A DNA stretch of 64,000 nucleotides from Leishmania donovani (GCF_000227135.1 NC_018255.1:444649-508648), one strand, 5' to 3'; positions 1 to 10,466 are shown, counted from the stretch's first letter. Notes: generated by a model from the letters alone, not told the origin. Numbers and translations: made by a program.

Positions 1-2641
1 CACAGAAACGCAATCGTGAAGGAATGTCGGCGAGGGGAGACTTCGTTTTTTTTTTTTCTGAGTGCGTACGTGTGCGTGTGCGTTTTGGAGCCCGAAAACT
101 GAGCAGATCTTGTTGGCTGTCGGAGGCAAAGAGACGGCCACACCTCCTCCACAAAGAGCGGTTTGATGCCTCCTCCCTCCTCCCTCCTCCTCCCCTCTCT
201 GTCTCTGTCTCGCGCAGTGAGTCTATGCGTCTCGCGTTCTTTTGTTTGTTTTCCCCGCCCCGTTTCTTTTGCGCCACGTCGGTGCCCTCCCGTGGATCAT
301 TTATGAGGCCCTCTCTTCCTCCAATCTTCGACTCCTCGCTCCCCAACCCCTTGTCGTCTTCCCACCTTGCCCTTCTCCTTATCGTCCGCGTGAGGCCTCC
401 GGTCTGCTGAAGCGGGGCACTCCCAGGCGCAGGAGGGAGTTCTAGGTGTTTTGCGGTTGTGATAGACCCTGGTGCGGCTTGGTAGGCGTTCTGTCCGCCG
501 TGCGCAGCAAGACACCAATACAAGCGGTTGGAGTTGTTCTCGAAGGATTCCCGCACCTTTCGCGGGATTTTGTTCCGCTGCCACCGTATTCTGTATCACA
601 TGATTACCGCTATGCGGCGCCACCCGACTTGCGCGGCCGAGCGCTTCGTATAGATGCTCCTGTATCCATACCGTATAATGAACCTACACACGCACCCTCC
701 AAGGTGCAGCGCAGAAAGATTTAGCCATTCTTTTTGGTAAGATTGATGCCGCCACCGGTGCAGCCGCATGAGTGCGAGAGGAAACCCTGTGACTCACCAG
801 CAGGGTCATCACACCCGCGACGGCGGCGGCGATGCGGCGGCCGCTGCTGCTACTCTCCCCCGCTGGCCGTTTCTCGCACTCAGCAACTCATTGGTGGCAT
901 CATCGTCGGCGACAACGGTCTCGCTCATGGCAACCTCGCAGGCGGCGAAGCCGCCAACACCATCGATGGCAACAATGGTGGAAGCGACAGTACGAATCGA
1001 GCACTTCCGGCGGATAGCCCACAAAACCTCTACGCACCGAACAATCTGCGTCGGCCTCTACAACCGCTGGATCGCCTCGTCGACCCTGTCGTCCGGTTCT
1101 TGCGGGTGAACAACCTCTACGCATCCCACAGCGTCTTCCGCGACCTGCCGCACCCGAGAATGGCGCCACACGTGCACGGCCAGAGAGCGCATCGCATACG
1201 AAAGTTGATCGGCTAATTCACGTTCCTCTCCCAGAACTCGGCAACGCAGGTGACCCAAGTGCGACTGCGGCTGCCACTTTCGAAAAAAAAAAAAGCAGGC
1301 GTGATGGCTGGATGTACCGCAGCCGGCGCGGAAGGCGCGCTTCCTCCCTTCGCCACACAGAAAAATGGGGCACATCTTCTTCAAGCACCAGACGGCGCCG
1401 GTAGCGCAATGCTGGCATGCGCGGGCTGCAGAAAAGTGTTCCGCGCTGTTGCCGACAGCACGGACGCTGCCGAGCGCACCGCGTGCGAAACCGCTTTGCG
1501 TGTCGGGACGTTTTTTGTGCGAGGGAGGCTCTCTTCTCCGCCAGTTTGGAGGTGGCTCGATGGCGACATGGACGACAGCGGCGGCTGTGTCGCTCCCGGT
1601 ACGCCTGGTTGACCGACTGTCATTGTGACCTGAGGAAAGTTGCAGCTCGTGGATGACCGTGTGCAGCGAGTGCACCGGCGCCGGCAACCGTGTGTGCATT
1701 CCTTCACCTCCCAGCTGACAATCGTACACCATATCATACCAGACCGTGAGTCCGAGAAGTTTTTTTTTTTTTGATGCACCACCAGGGCGTGTGCTGGTGG
1801 GAGAGGGCGGTGCGTTGCAGGAGATGGCCGCCCCGCGGTACACAAACTTGTGAGCTGGAGAAGCGAGACGGCCACCGCCGAAGCTCTACGGGCATGTGCG
1901 CGCACGGCTGTCGGTCTCTCTCTTTGATACCTTGGCGAGCCTCCTTCACGGCACTAGTGCGGTGGCCCCGCCCTTGTCCGCTTCGCTGACTCCACGCCTT
2001 TGCGCATGTCGTGTTCCTCTTCTCATGTGCATCCAGGCCCCAGCAAGTCGAGAGTCTCCCCACCCCCACCCCCTACTCGACAAGATACAGTGGGAATGTC
2101 GAGCAGTGCGCGCATGGTGCGCAGCGCAGAAAATTAGGCTGCTCATCTGCGTGCCTTTGTGTCTGTGCGTAGGTCATCCCATGTGCAGCACAAGGCGTCA
2201 CAATTCCTGGCTGGCAGGTGGGCGTTTCAAGCGGCACCTCTCGTGTCTTTCAGGTATTGCTCCTCAATCCTAGAGAAGTGCGGGATGTGTTCGCGCCCCT
2301 CTCCGCGCCCTGTCTCTGTCTTCGCTACCTGTCTCCACGCCTACAATCAAGTTCCTGGCCTTCTCTTCGTCCTTGCCTTGTGCGTTGTCGGGTATCCGCT
2401 CTTGCCCCATCGCAGTCTCGCTCGTTGCCGTAGACGTGTTCCCGCTTCTTCCTGTCGTTGTCCGTTACGCCCCACATTATCTCGGCCACGCACACATCCA
2501 GCTCAACCGGCTGCTTGCTGCGCCTGAAGGACTCGTTTGTAGGCAGTCGCGTACACGCTGCAGCTCACGACCCATCGGTGCTGTCTCCCTCGTCGAAAGC
2601 CACTTTCGCTCTCCCCTCCCACGCCCAAGAGAAGATTTCGG
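1..2641. other. Spacer upstream of V-ATPase c, mostly non-coding
   Basis: No clean gene is supported in this 2.6 kb. It contains pyrimidine tracts (for example around 170-200 and 2240-2360), A and T homopolymers (A run near 1282-1294, T run near 1760) and open frames that lack an ATG or start with GTG/TTG only. The segment 746-1612 is described separately because its composition looks coding. The last 300 bases are C/T-rich and are probably the splice-acceptor and 5' leader region of the downstream V-ATPase gene; a pyrimidine stretch ending in CAAG near 2622 is a plausible trans-splice site. Confidence 0.6.
746..1612 (+). pseudogene. Possible decayed coding region, identity unknown
   Basis: The frame that starts at ATG 746 stays open to 1612 except for one TAA at 1214-1216, with an internal ATG at 1304 giving a 102-codon remainder. 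Between about 1091 and 1280 its codons end almost always in G or C, which is the local coding signature. From about 1000 to 1090 the best coding-like composition is instead in the frame that starts at ATG 768 and ends with TGA at 1107-1109. A switch of frame near 1090 plus an in-frame stop at 1214 suggests a broken gene or sequencing errors (there is a 12-A run near 1282). I recognise no domain. The antisense frame is also open over 1058-1843, so strand is not certain. It may also be chance openness of GC-rich spacer. Confidence 0.25.
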
Positions 2642-3247
2642 ATGCCTGTATTCGGCACAAAGATGCTCGGCGCTGGCTGCATGCTGGCGGTGGCTGGCGC
2701 GGCCGTTGCCTACGGCGTCGATCCAGCGAACATGGATGCCTGCATAGCTGTCATGTACCCGCAGTGTGCCGGTTTCTTTGGCGCCATGGGTGCGGCCGCC
2801 GCCCTCGTCTTTGCCAACCTGGGCTCTGCCTACGGCGCGGCCAAGTCTGGCGTCGGCGTCGCCTACCTCGGCCTCACTGCCCCTGAGAAGATTATGCGCG
2901 GCATCGTACCGGTTGTCATGGCCGGTATCCTCGGCATATACGGCCTTATTATTGCCGTCATCATCAACAATAACATCCACACGGAGGACACCAGCTATTC
3001 CTCCTACGCGGGCTTTCTCCACCTCGGCGCCGGTGTTGCGGCTGGGCTCGCGGCCCTCGGCGCCGGTCTCTCCATCGGCGTCGTCGGGGACACCGCGGCG
3101 CGTGCGTATGGTAAGCAGGACCAAATCTTCGTGGCGATGGTGCTCATGCTGATCTTTTCCGAGGCGTTGGGTCTCTACGGGCTTATCATTGCGCTGCTGA
3201 TGAACAACCAGGCGAACCGCTACACCAATCTGTGCAGCGCTTCGTAA
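2642..3247 (+). CDS. V-type H+-ATPase proteolipid, subunit c
   Basis: Membrane rotor subunit of the vacuolar proton pump; in trypanosomatids this would acidify acidocalcisomes, endosomes and lysosomes. The 201-residue product shows the duplicated two-hairpin proteolipid fold: a Gly/Ala-rich helix (about 43-67, AAAALVFANLGSAYG), a second helix (about 88-108, PVVMAGILGIYG), a third (about 124-148) and a fourth (about 162-187) carrying the proton-carrying glutamate at E174 in IFSEALGLYG. The equivalent position of the first hairpin lacks an acid, which points to subunit c and not c''. The family usually has 155-165 residues; here about 37 extra N-terminal residues form a hydrophobic, signal-like segment (8-25). 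The ATG at 2642 is the first in frame; M31 or M38 would give a standard-length protein. Seen: sequence motifs; known: role of the glutamate; inferred: the location. Confidence 0.93.
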   Translation: MPVFGTKMLGAGCMLAVAGAAVAYGVDPANMDACIAVMYPQCAGFFGAMGAAAALVFANLGSAYGAAKSGVGVAYLGLTAPEKIMRGIVPVVMAGILGIYGLIIAVIINNNIHTEDTSYSSYAGFLHLGAGVAAGLAALGAGLSIGVVGDTAARAYGKQDQIFVAMVLMLIFSEALGLYGLIIALLMNNQANRYTNLCSAS

Positions 3248-5060
3248 AGCGCGAAAGGCACGCACGCAAAAAGAAAACGCGGCAGCGCGTTGTGCCCCAC
3301 GTAGCAGGGCGAGACCGAAGAGCCGTCATCACCAGGGATGCGCAGCGTTGGGTACCGGGTGGTCTGCGCGGTAGCGTGGCAGCGAAGGGTTGCACGGTAG
3401 TGAGAAGACGTCTGTGTTTTTGGCTGCCACGACGCTGTGCTTGCGGCGCACAAAGTACCTGCTCCCCCTCCCACTCTCTCTCGCCACGTGTCCTCGCGCG
3501 TTTGCGCGTCCGCGTGCGTGTGCGCAGTCGTGCATCTGAGTTGCCGGCCGAGCTAGCGAATGGGTTACAGGCCGTCGGTGCTCTGAGATGCGCTCATGTT
3601 GTTTGCACTACATGTGCTGTGTTGCATCTCCCCATCTCGCCGCCACCTACACTCCACTTCGCCTTGCCGACGCGCGTTTTGCGCGTGCGCGGTTTGGCTG
3701 ATGTTTCGTGTTTTCGCTGGTTTCTTCGTTCTCTTCCCGTAAACCTGTTGCCGTGGCCCATCTGGCCGGTGCACCGGCCAGTCCGTTGTCCTCATCTGTG
3801 TGTGTGTGTGTGTGTTTGTGTCTTCATCGACACACGTGTTTGCGGTGGAGCTAACGGGAAGGCGTGCTGAGGGTTACGTTGTGACCCATGCGCGCCAGAC
3901 GCAGGTGTTTGAGGGATGTTCTGGTGCTTCGGTGATTATTTTTTTTTGGGGGGGGGTTCATCTTCATTTGTCACTGCGTTGTTTGGCGATGTGGACGGTG
4001 ATAACGATAGAAGCATTCCCGTGACTAGGTGTGTGCCGTTGTTTTGTGCCACCCTATCAAGCTGTGAAGTACCCACACCACCACCACCACCACCACCACC
4101 ACACCCTCCACTCTCGAAAGACAACGAAAGACAAGGAAGCAGAAACCAAACAGAAAAAAATAAGCTGATGCTCAGCGGGTAGTCTGTGATCGACTGCTTA
4201 ACTGGTACAGCTCAATGACAAGCTCTGCTGCCAGAGCCCGATAATGCACAGAACGCTGCATCCTCTAGCCGATGTCTTCGACTAAAACGGTGCACAGCAC
4301 GTGGAACTGCACGGGGCAGGTTCTGTGTCATTTGAGCGCTGCACGGTTGCTCTACCTCAAGTGCCGTTGCCTTTCTTACCGCAAAGGCGCACGTCGAAGA
4401 GCTCGCAGGGCTGGGGACATCCGTGGCTCTGTCACCCATGCGCCCCGAGTGGGATTCGGGGAGGCAGATACACACATGCGACGCGACTGTGACTTCCTTT
4501 CCTTTCTCCTCTCCTCTTCCTGTGCTTGGGTGTGCGTGGCTGACTAGAATCTTTTGCGCCGGCCTCCATCTGCGTCGCCGAGATGCGCGAAGGCAGCGCA
4601 TGCGCACCTCCTCGCATCCTTAACGTCAACATAGTCACGCGTGCGCGCGCGCACGCGTATTCATTTTCTTCGGGCGGACAAGGCAGGCGCATAAGCAGCA
4701 CAATCGCAACGCCTTCCACTGCCGCGAGGCCTTTGTTCTATTTCGGCGCAGTCCTCTCTTTCACCTTTGCCGTGTCCGCGTATCGCACTCCGCGCTGTTC
4801 CGGTCTCTCCCCCGCTCCGTCATTTCGGTCATCCCTCTTCCAGGATATCCGTGCCGCACTTGTTCCTCGCCTGTGGTGTTGCTCGACAACTGCCCCCATC
4901 GCGTTCCATCTACGCCATCGGACACACCGCATGCGCACCCTTTACACAGTGGCGCGCCCTTCCTCTCATTATTCCTCGTGCTCTCTCATCGTTTTTTTTT
5001 TTACCCGTATTCTTCGCTTGTACTTGCACTTCGCACGAGCTCTCCTGTCTTGCGTCACTT
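3248..5060. other. Spacer between V-ATPase c and LRR gene
   Basis: About 1.8 kb without a supported gene. It holds a (TG)n tract at 3797-3815, a T/G homopolymer pair near 3940-3956, and a (CCA)8 tract at 4078-4101. From about 4720 to 5060 it becomes pyrimidine-rich, as expected for the splice-acceptor region of the gene starting at 5061. An ATG-started 91-codon frame at 4272-4547 exists but has mixed third-position composition and ends in a T/C-rich tract, so I do not call it. Confidence 0.6.
4078..4101 (+). repeat. (CCA)8 microsatellite
   Basis: Eight uninterrupted CCA units in the presumed 3' UTR or spacer after V-ATPase subunit c, followed directly by an A-rich segment. It is likely to vary in length between strains. 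Confidence 0.9.
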
Positions 5061-7973
5061 ATGGGCGCCGTGCTGAGAGGCGCCGTCGGACACCTCACAG
5101 CGGATCGTCACTGGGGCGTGGATGACCTCGCCCCACCTCCTTATCTGGTGCCGTTTCCTGGTGCCTCTGGCGCGGATGAGCACTCGGCTCGGCTTTATGC
5201 CTGCGGGTGCCTCCGTGCTCTGAGTGCAGACGGGTGGGCCAAGGGTAAGCCGATACGGTGGCGCATTCCGGAAAGCGTGAGCCTTTCTGGCATGGCTGGC
5301 GGTGGAGGAGGCGGTGCCGACGGCAGGAAAACCGAAGGCGACCCTGTGGCTGACGTGCTGGTGCAGCTCGTTTCAGCGCTGTCCTCGCATCAGCTGGTCG
5401 TCTTCTCTGTTGAGGGCCATAGCGAGGTCACTGCCGCGGATGTGCATCAATGGGCATCATGGTTGGGTACGGATGCGCTAGCGAGGGCGCCTGCGGCGCC
5501 GTGGAGCAACATTCGTGTCGCGAACCTGAGCGACTGTTCTCTGGGGGACGCCGGGGTGCAAGCGTTCCTTACCATTGTTTTCCCTAGCGCTACTTCACCG
5601 TCCAACGAAGGCTCTAGGCATGCTGTGTCGGCACCACACCGAGCACCTCTTCCTCTTCTGGAGTCCTTGATACTCGATGGTGTAGGCCTGACAGACCGTG
5701 GTGCAGTGTGGGTGACTTCCTACTTGGATGAGGTCGCGCGGTGTAGAGTCGATGCGCGCCCGTTTGGTGACCGTGATGATGCGTCCGCCTCTCCCTGCAA
5801 GCGCTGCCTTCTGCATACACTCTCTCTGCAGCGGAACACGCTAGGAGCCGTCGGGGTGCTGAAGCTCTTGCACGCCTCCCTCGCAAATCCACGCAGTGCA
5901 GGCAGCGCAAACGGGCACACCGTAGAGTCTGTCGATCCCTCCTGGAACTCGTTGGCGTCTGTGCCGCGTGGCTGTGTTGGCGAGGAGGAGAACAGCTCGG
6001 CCGCCCGCCGGAAGCTTCTCATTGCCCTCGGTGCGGGGATGGTGCGATCGACGTGTGAAATTCAACCCCCTGCAGCGTCAGGAGAAGCATCACCACCGCG
6101 TAGAAGTTCTCTTCTCTTAGAGGGCTGCGGCGCGGACGAGGCCGATGCACGCGCACTGTATACTGAAGGCTTGCTCTTTGCTTTCCTCGAGTGCTTTCGT
6201 GAGGCGGCGCACAGGGAGGTGGGTGACCTGCCGCACTCCCCGGCGCGACAGGTTTTGCTGCCGCCCGTGGGCATGCAGGTGACCAAGATTGACCTCAGTC
6301 ACAATCCCTGCCTCGGTGATGCCGGCGTCCGGCAGTTGTTGAGCGCTCTTCTATGTCTGGAAGCGACGCGTGAAGTGTCGCGCAGCATGTGGCACCCGCT
6401 CGGCTCTGCGCAGCACACGTTTGTTGGTGTCGAAGAAATTGTGTTACGCGAGGTTGGCTGTACGGATGCAGTGCTGGTGGATGTGGTGCGACTGCTGAGC
6501 TCGAACATTCATCGAGCCATTCCAGGTTTGGTGCAGCAGGGAAGTGCAGCACGCGAGCTTTCCGACCTCGAAGCCGTCTTTGAAGAAGAGGTGCATCGTA
6601 CTCTTCTCGACGAGGCGCGCTTCCTGGCAGGCATTCGTGAAGAAAGGGTTCCGCAGAGCACCGAGAGCGCCGAGAATGGCCATCTCACGCGATGCACATA
6701 CCTGCCATCGCTAAGGCTTCTGGACCTCTCCGAGAACTCGTTCTACTCAGCTGACCTCATTGGCGCTGTAATGGCTGGGGCTGCTCTGCGCGTATCATAC
6801 GCACCTTCTCGCGCATCCGACTCGGCGGTCACGGAGCACCACACGGGACAGAGGCATGGCGGCCTAGCGCCGCGCCAAAGGGTCCTGAGTGCCACTGCCG
6901 GCGAGCACAGCTTCGCCTTGGGCTTGGAGGAGTGTGGGCTCGCGGACGCGGCCTTGCTGCAGCTTCCGCTCTCCCTTCAGATGCTGCGAGCTGTGATGCC
7001 TAAGTACGAGGAGCCACTCTTTTCCACAGATTTCTGCCCTCCCCCCGTTGCACCACGGCATCCCATCCAGCCTCAGTCGTGCAGATGCACTTGGTACCTG
7101 GGAGGCAACCATCTCACCCACTCAGAGCTCCTTCGACTTCGGAAGTTTACGGAAACCCTGGCGCGGAGCACCTCCGTGGGCATCCGGCTGTGCTCGGTCA
7201 ACGCCTACGTGGAACGGAATGCAATACTGCATCCTGCCACCACGGTGAAGGAGAGCGACGAAGACGACATGGAGGGCAGTGGGGCAGCCGCCGTGGACGC
7301 TTCGGGCGTGTCTTGGCTCGGCATATCGGCTGCGGAGGACAACGTCCGAGGCGGCAGCATCACCGAGCGAGCCGCCTCAGGAAGCGAGGCTGGTTTTGCC
7401 GACCGCTGTTTGGCTCTTCACGACTTCACGGCACCGCGGGTGAGTTGGCATCAACTTCCCTCGCTGTACAACCTCGCGACTGCGGAGAAGGCCCGCGACC
7501 CTTGCCAACTTTCGATCGCGTCAAAGTCCCTCCAGCGGTGCGGGCCGCAGGCCAATGCGACGGGGCTCGGCACCTGTCCAGCGCACTCTGTCCGCCTCAG
7601 CGCCTCGGGCGCTGCGGCTCCGGCACCCGTTGCGGCTCTCACTGCACCAGAAATGCGAAGTGGTCAAGCGTGTGCGCACCTCTCGAGAGGTACCAGTGGC
7701 AAACACGAGCCTTCTCGCGCTGATACGGATGGCGACTCTGATGAGTGGGTCGGCATGATGGGCTTTCACGATGACCGTTCTGCGTTATGGGCATCACTAT
7801 CACCGATGACGGTAAGCACCAATGACCTCATCGACGCCTTGATTGCCGAGGCGGAGCAGGTGATGCGGGAGCGCAGCCCTTTTGTGGAGGTGGGCCGCCA
7901 ACTCGCGAGTGCTGACCTGCTTTCGGGCCTGCCCCCTCTATCACCGCCTGACACGTATAGTGGTCTTGAGTGA
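5061..7973 (+). CDS. Large leucine-rich repeat protein, ribonuclease-inhibitor-like
   Basis: A 970-residue protein of unknown role. I start it at ATG 5061, the first ATG in frame; the open frame extends upstream to 4767 but only from a TTG and through pyrimidine-rich leader sequence. It carries scattered RNI-type leucine-rich repeats of the form LxxLxLxxxxLgdxGv: near residues 150 (ANLSDCSLGDAGVQAF), 198, 250, 407 (IDLSHNPCLGDAGVRQLL), 455, 550 (LLDLSENSF) and 620 (LGLEECGLADAALL), separated by long low-complexity inserts rich in Ser, Ala and Gly. A glycine run lies near residue 78. The last 300 residues are mostly disordered with an acidic patch (SDEDDMEG) near 733. No transmembrane segment or signal peptide is evident. 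Such proteins usually act as protein-binding scaffolds, often cytoskeletal or flagellar in trypanosomatids; that is inference only. Confidence 0.85.
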   Translation: MGAVLRGAVGHLTADRHWGVDDLAPPPYLVPFPGASGADEHSARLYACGCLRALSADGWAKGKPIRWRIPESVSLSGMAGGGGGGADGRKTEGDPVADVLVQLVSALSSHQLVVFSVEGHSEVTAADVHQWASWLGTDALARAPAAPWSNIRVANLSDCSLGDAGVQAFLTIVFPSATSPSNEGSRHAVSAPHRAPLPLLESLILDGVGLTDRGAVWVTSYLDEVARCRVDARPFGDRDDASASPCKRCLLHTLSLQRNTLGAVGVLKLLHASLANPRSAGSANGHTVESVDPSWNSLASVPRGCVGEEENSSAARRKLLIALGAGMVRSTCEIQPPAASGEASPPRRSSLLLEGCGADEADARALYTEGLLFAFLECFREAAHREVGDLPHSPARQVLLPPVGMQVTKIDLSHNPCLGDAGVRQLLSALLCLEATREVSRSMWHPLGSAQHTFVGVEEIVLREVGCTDAVLVDVVRLLSSNIHRAIPGLVQQGSAARELSDLEAVFEEEVHRTLLDEARFLAGIREERVPQSTESAENGHLTRCTYLPSLRLLDLSENSFYSADLIGAVMAGAALRVSYAPSRASDSAVTEHHTGQRHGGLAPRQRVLSATAGEHSFALGLEECGLADAALLQLPLSLQMLRAVMPKYEEPLFSTDFCPPPVAPRHPIQPQSCRCTWYLGGNHLTHSELLRLRKFTETLARSTSVGIRLCSVNAYVERNAILHPATTVKESDEDDMEGSGAAAVDASGVSWLGISAAEDNVRGGSITERAASGSEAGFADRCLALHDFTAPRVSWHQLPSLYNLATAEKARDPCQLSIASKSLQRCGPQANATGLGTCPAHSVRLSASGAAAPAPVAALTAPEMRSGQACAHLSRGTSGKHEPSRADTDGDSDEWVGMMGFHDDRSALWASLSPMTVSTNDLIDALIAEAEQVMRERSPFVEVGRQLASADLLSGLPPLSPPDTYSGLE

Positions 7974-8678
7974 CGTGAGCCGCGGACGGTCAGAATCAGA
8001 TGGGATGGAAGGTCATATGCCTGTTCCAGCTCGTGTGCCTGTGTCCATGTATGTTCGCGCAACACCAAACACCGCCATACAGCCCCCAAAACGGGGCGGC
8101 CGAAATTCGGCCTGCACGCGGATGACTCTGCTAGAAAGATACGAAACAGAGACGGGACGAGAGAAGGCGGCACCAGAACGCACCGGTCAACTAGGTATGG
8201 CGAATGTGCCACTGCTGCCACGCCGCCTCTCGCTCCCCGTATTACTCGTCTGCAGGTCGAGCTCTTTGAGGATAGTGTGCCGCCTGGACACGTTCTCAGG
8301 TACGCAGAGTCGCAGAGAATCACACGTGTAGCTGCTGTGCCCCCTCTTCCTCATTCCTCAAGACTTCTTATCAGGCCTCTCTCTCTCTCATCGAGCGGTC
8401 TTCCAGAGCTGCTGTGAGTGTGTGCATACTTGTGCGGCGTCACAGATCTCCAAGACAGAGCAGACAGAGTTGCATCTTAGAAGTCTTTGCGTGCGCTGCA
8501 AACAGAGACCACACTCTCAAGCGTGATTGCGTGGAAGCTGCGGACGCCGCGCCACCCCATTGCATTGCGCTTCCCCTTTCCTCATCCCCCCCCCGCCGGC
8601 TCTGAACGGATCTTCTTAGTTTAACAAGGCGGACCTCGTTCACGCCTTGTCTGTCGTCTCTGCATCTTCAAAAATAAA
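7974..8678. other. Spacer between LRR and AN1 zinc-finger genes
   Basis: About 700 bases with no supported gene. A short perfect inverted repeat (7-bp arms around one A) sits at 8098-8112. A T/C-rich stretch with a C9 run (about 8566-8594) leads to the probable splice acceptor at 8618-8619. Confidence 0.6.
8618..8619 (+). promoter_or_regulatory. Predicted trans-splice acceptor AG for AN1 gene
   Basis: First AG after a pyrimidine-rich stretch (8566-8617), 60 bases before ATG 8679. In trypanosomatids the spliced leader is added at such an AG. Predicted by pattern only. Confidence 0.5.
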
Positions 8679-8981
8679 ATGAGCGAGCCATGCGTCTTCA
8701 AGGGGTGCTCGAACATGGCCTTGGTGGCGCTGCCCAAGTGTGAGCACTGTGGACAGCGCTACTGCACAAGCCACATGCTGCCTGAGCGGCACGGGTGCGG
8801 CGATGCGTGCAAAAACGCGGCGCAGCGACAAGCCACCGCCGACGCGGCGGCGCAGCGGCGGGCCCGGCGGCACCTCGGCAATGAGGACGCGAAGAAGCGG
8901 CTGGACAAGAAGCTGGAGGCGAACGAGGCGGCGCGTAGAAAGAAGTCAAAGCCGGCTCAGGCCCCGCAAAAAAAAAAATGA
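8679..8981 (+). CDS. Small AN1-type zinc-finger protein
   Basis: A 100-residue protein with one AN1-type zinc finger at residues 5-40. The ligands are visible and well spaced: C5-x4-C10-x10-C21-x2-C24-x4-C29-x2-H32-x5-H38-x-C40. The rest (about 48-100) is a basic, Ala/Arg/Lys-rich helix-prone tail ending in three lysines. AN1 fingers occur in stress-associated and ubiquitin/Cdc48-linked proteins, so a role in protein quality control is plausible but inferred; there is no A20 finger or UBL domain here. The ATG at 8679 is preceded by an A-rich stretch and a good splice acceptor 60 bases upstream. The final codons lie in an 11-A run (8968-8978), so an indel there, real or technical, would change the C-terminus. 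Confidence 0.88.
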   Translation: MSEPCVFKGCSNMALVALPKCEHCGQRYCTSHMLPERHGCGDACKNAAQRQATADAAAQRRARRHLGNEDAKKRLDKKLEANEAARRKKSKPAQAPQKKK

Positions 8982-9785
8982 CTTGACATCTGCAGAGGTA
9001 CGACAGGCGGTATACGCAGCGAACCTCGGCACGTGAGTGACGGTTCCTGACAGCAGCGGAAGAGAGCCAACGAGGCAGGTGTAGGCGAATGCCTAACTAA
9101 AGGTGCCGCTGCCGTTTTCCGTCCCTTCTCTTTCTTCTGTGTTTTCGTTGGTGGCCATCGTCGCCCGCCCATCACGAGCAACTCGCTGAATCACAGAGAG
9201 AATATTGTGTGGTAGCGTTACAGGTCTGCGAGGCGGGCAAAGGGGGGGGGCGCAACGAGGCGCAGGCGCCTCTTCTGTCGACAGCATGCATAGCTGTACG
9301 CGCGCTCTCTCTCGGTAGGTATGCGCTTCGGCAGCAGCTGCTGGGACATTCGACAAGAGAGGGGGAAGGAGGTAGTCGCCACCGCTCAGATGGTGGTGCT
9401 GTGCGGGCCGCGGGCGGATACAAGCACGCCTGCGCGCCGGATGCGTGTCAGCACAGGATCCACGATTAGGACAGCTCGTGGAGTGGTCGGGGGCGACCGC
9501 CGCACCTGATAGTGTTTCCTGCTTCTTCCTTTATGCACTACCCCCTGATCACGGGGCCTTCCTGTGTCTTCTCCTTCTCTTATTGGCTCTCTCTTTTTTC
9601 CGAAAACGTGGGAAGCTTTCTGTGCGAGCCAAGTCTCCCCCCCCCCTCCTCTTTATTTTTCCAACTTACGTCCTTCGACATCGCAGGAAAAGCGCGGCAT
9701 ACCACCGAGATCGAGCGCCCATCCACGCTTCACAGACACCCTTATCTACACCGTTACCGCACATTCGTGAAACGCCGCAGTAGTC
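8982..9785. other. Spacer between AN1 and 9786 genes
   Basis: About 800 bases with no supported gene. It contains a G8 run near 9242-9249 and a T/C-rich tract with a C9 run (about 9505-9680) that ends at the probable splice acceptor at 9685-9686. Confidence 0.6.
9685..9686 (+). promoter_or_regulatory. Predicted trans-splice acceptor AG for 9786 gene
   Basis: AG in CATCGCAG after a long pyrimidine-rich region (9505-9684), about 100 bases before ATG 9786. Pattern-based prediction. Confidence 0.5.
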
Positions 9786-10466
9786 ATGTCCAAAAAGTAC
9801 AAGTTCTTCTACGAGAACGATGGCAGCGGTCGAGATACCTTCGTCAACTACGCCGGCGCGTACTGGATGAACCCGCTGCCAGCCGGCACTTTCTTCAAGA
9901 GTAGAGGGCACCTGACGCAGTCGAGCGTGCCGACAGAAAACGGAACTAGCCTCGTGATGGATGACAGCACCCCGTACCCGGGCCGGACCCTGTTTGGCAA
10001 ATCGCGCTACGGTACTACCATTCTGGCGGCAGGCCAGGCCGCCACACGCGACGCTACGGCTGACTCGCAATCTGGCCACTCTGCCGGCATGGGTAGTACC
10101 TCCGGCTCGACCGCCAACCACGTGGCGGGGACGGATGCGGACGCGCAAGATTTTGACGGGGAGGCGACGGCACTCGAGCACATATCATTCGACGTCTCGA
10201 ACCCGGAGCGGCGTCTGCAGCAGCCAGGGCACGCTACGACCGGCCTGGAGGGCACCGGCGGCGGCTCCACCTACAACGGCGTCAAGGAGCCATGGTCAGC
10301 GCCGAACGCGGTGGACAGCACGCTGTTGCGGCTGGCTCCTGCGTACGAGTCGACATGCCATTACCACCTGCGCACTGGTCTCTTCTACACCGAGGACGCT
10401 GCGCCGCCGCACGAGATGACTCTTCCAGACAAGGGTGTCACGTGGGGCAGGTCTCGCTACTACTGA
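9786..10466 (+). CDS. Hypothetical kinetoplastid-type protein, 226 aa
   Basis: I do not recognise this family. The product is 226 residues, soluble-looking, with no signal peptide or membrane segment. The N-terminus is aromatic-rich (KKYKFFYENDG, then YAGAYWMNPLP) and three short basic-aromatic motifs recur: FFKSRGH (about 36-42), FGKSRYGTT (about 70-78) and WGRSRYY at the very end. The middle (85-140) is Ser/Thr/Ala/Gly-rich and probably disordered; a later segment (about 178-207) again has ordered, Tyr/His-containing sequence (STCHYHLRTGLFYTED). Strong G/C third positions and a good upstream splice acceptor support a real gene. Repeated short K/R-S-R-Y motifs are reminiscent of axonemal or microtubule-associated proteins, but this is only a suggestion. 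Confidence 0.82.
   Translation: MSKKYKFFYENDGSGRDTFVNYAGAYWMNPLPAGTFFKSRGHLTQSSVPTENGTSLVMDDSTPYPGRTLFGKSRYGTTILAAGQAATRDATADSQSGHSAGMGSTSGSTANHVAGTDADAQDFDGEATALEHISFDVSNPERRLQQPGHATTGLEGTGGGSTYNGVKEPWSAPNAVDSTLLRLAPAYESTCHYHLRTGLFYTEDAAPPHEMTLPDKGVTWGRSRYY

Noticed and set aside
1058..1843. Minus-strand 261-codon open frame
   Set aside because: It is the exact codon-for-codon complement of the + strand coding-like frame and contains poly-Lys from a homopolymer; an artefact of codon bias is more likely, though strand there is not fully settled.
4272..4547. 91-codon ATG-started frame after V-ATPase c
   Set aside because: Third positions are mixed, the end runs into a T/C-rich tract, and no family is seen.
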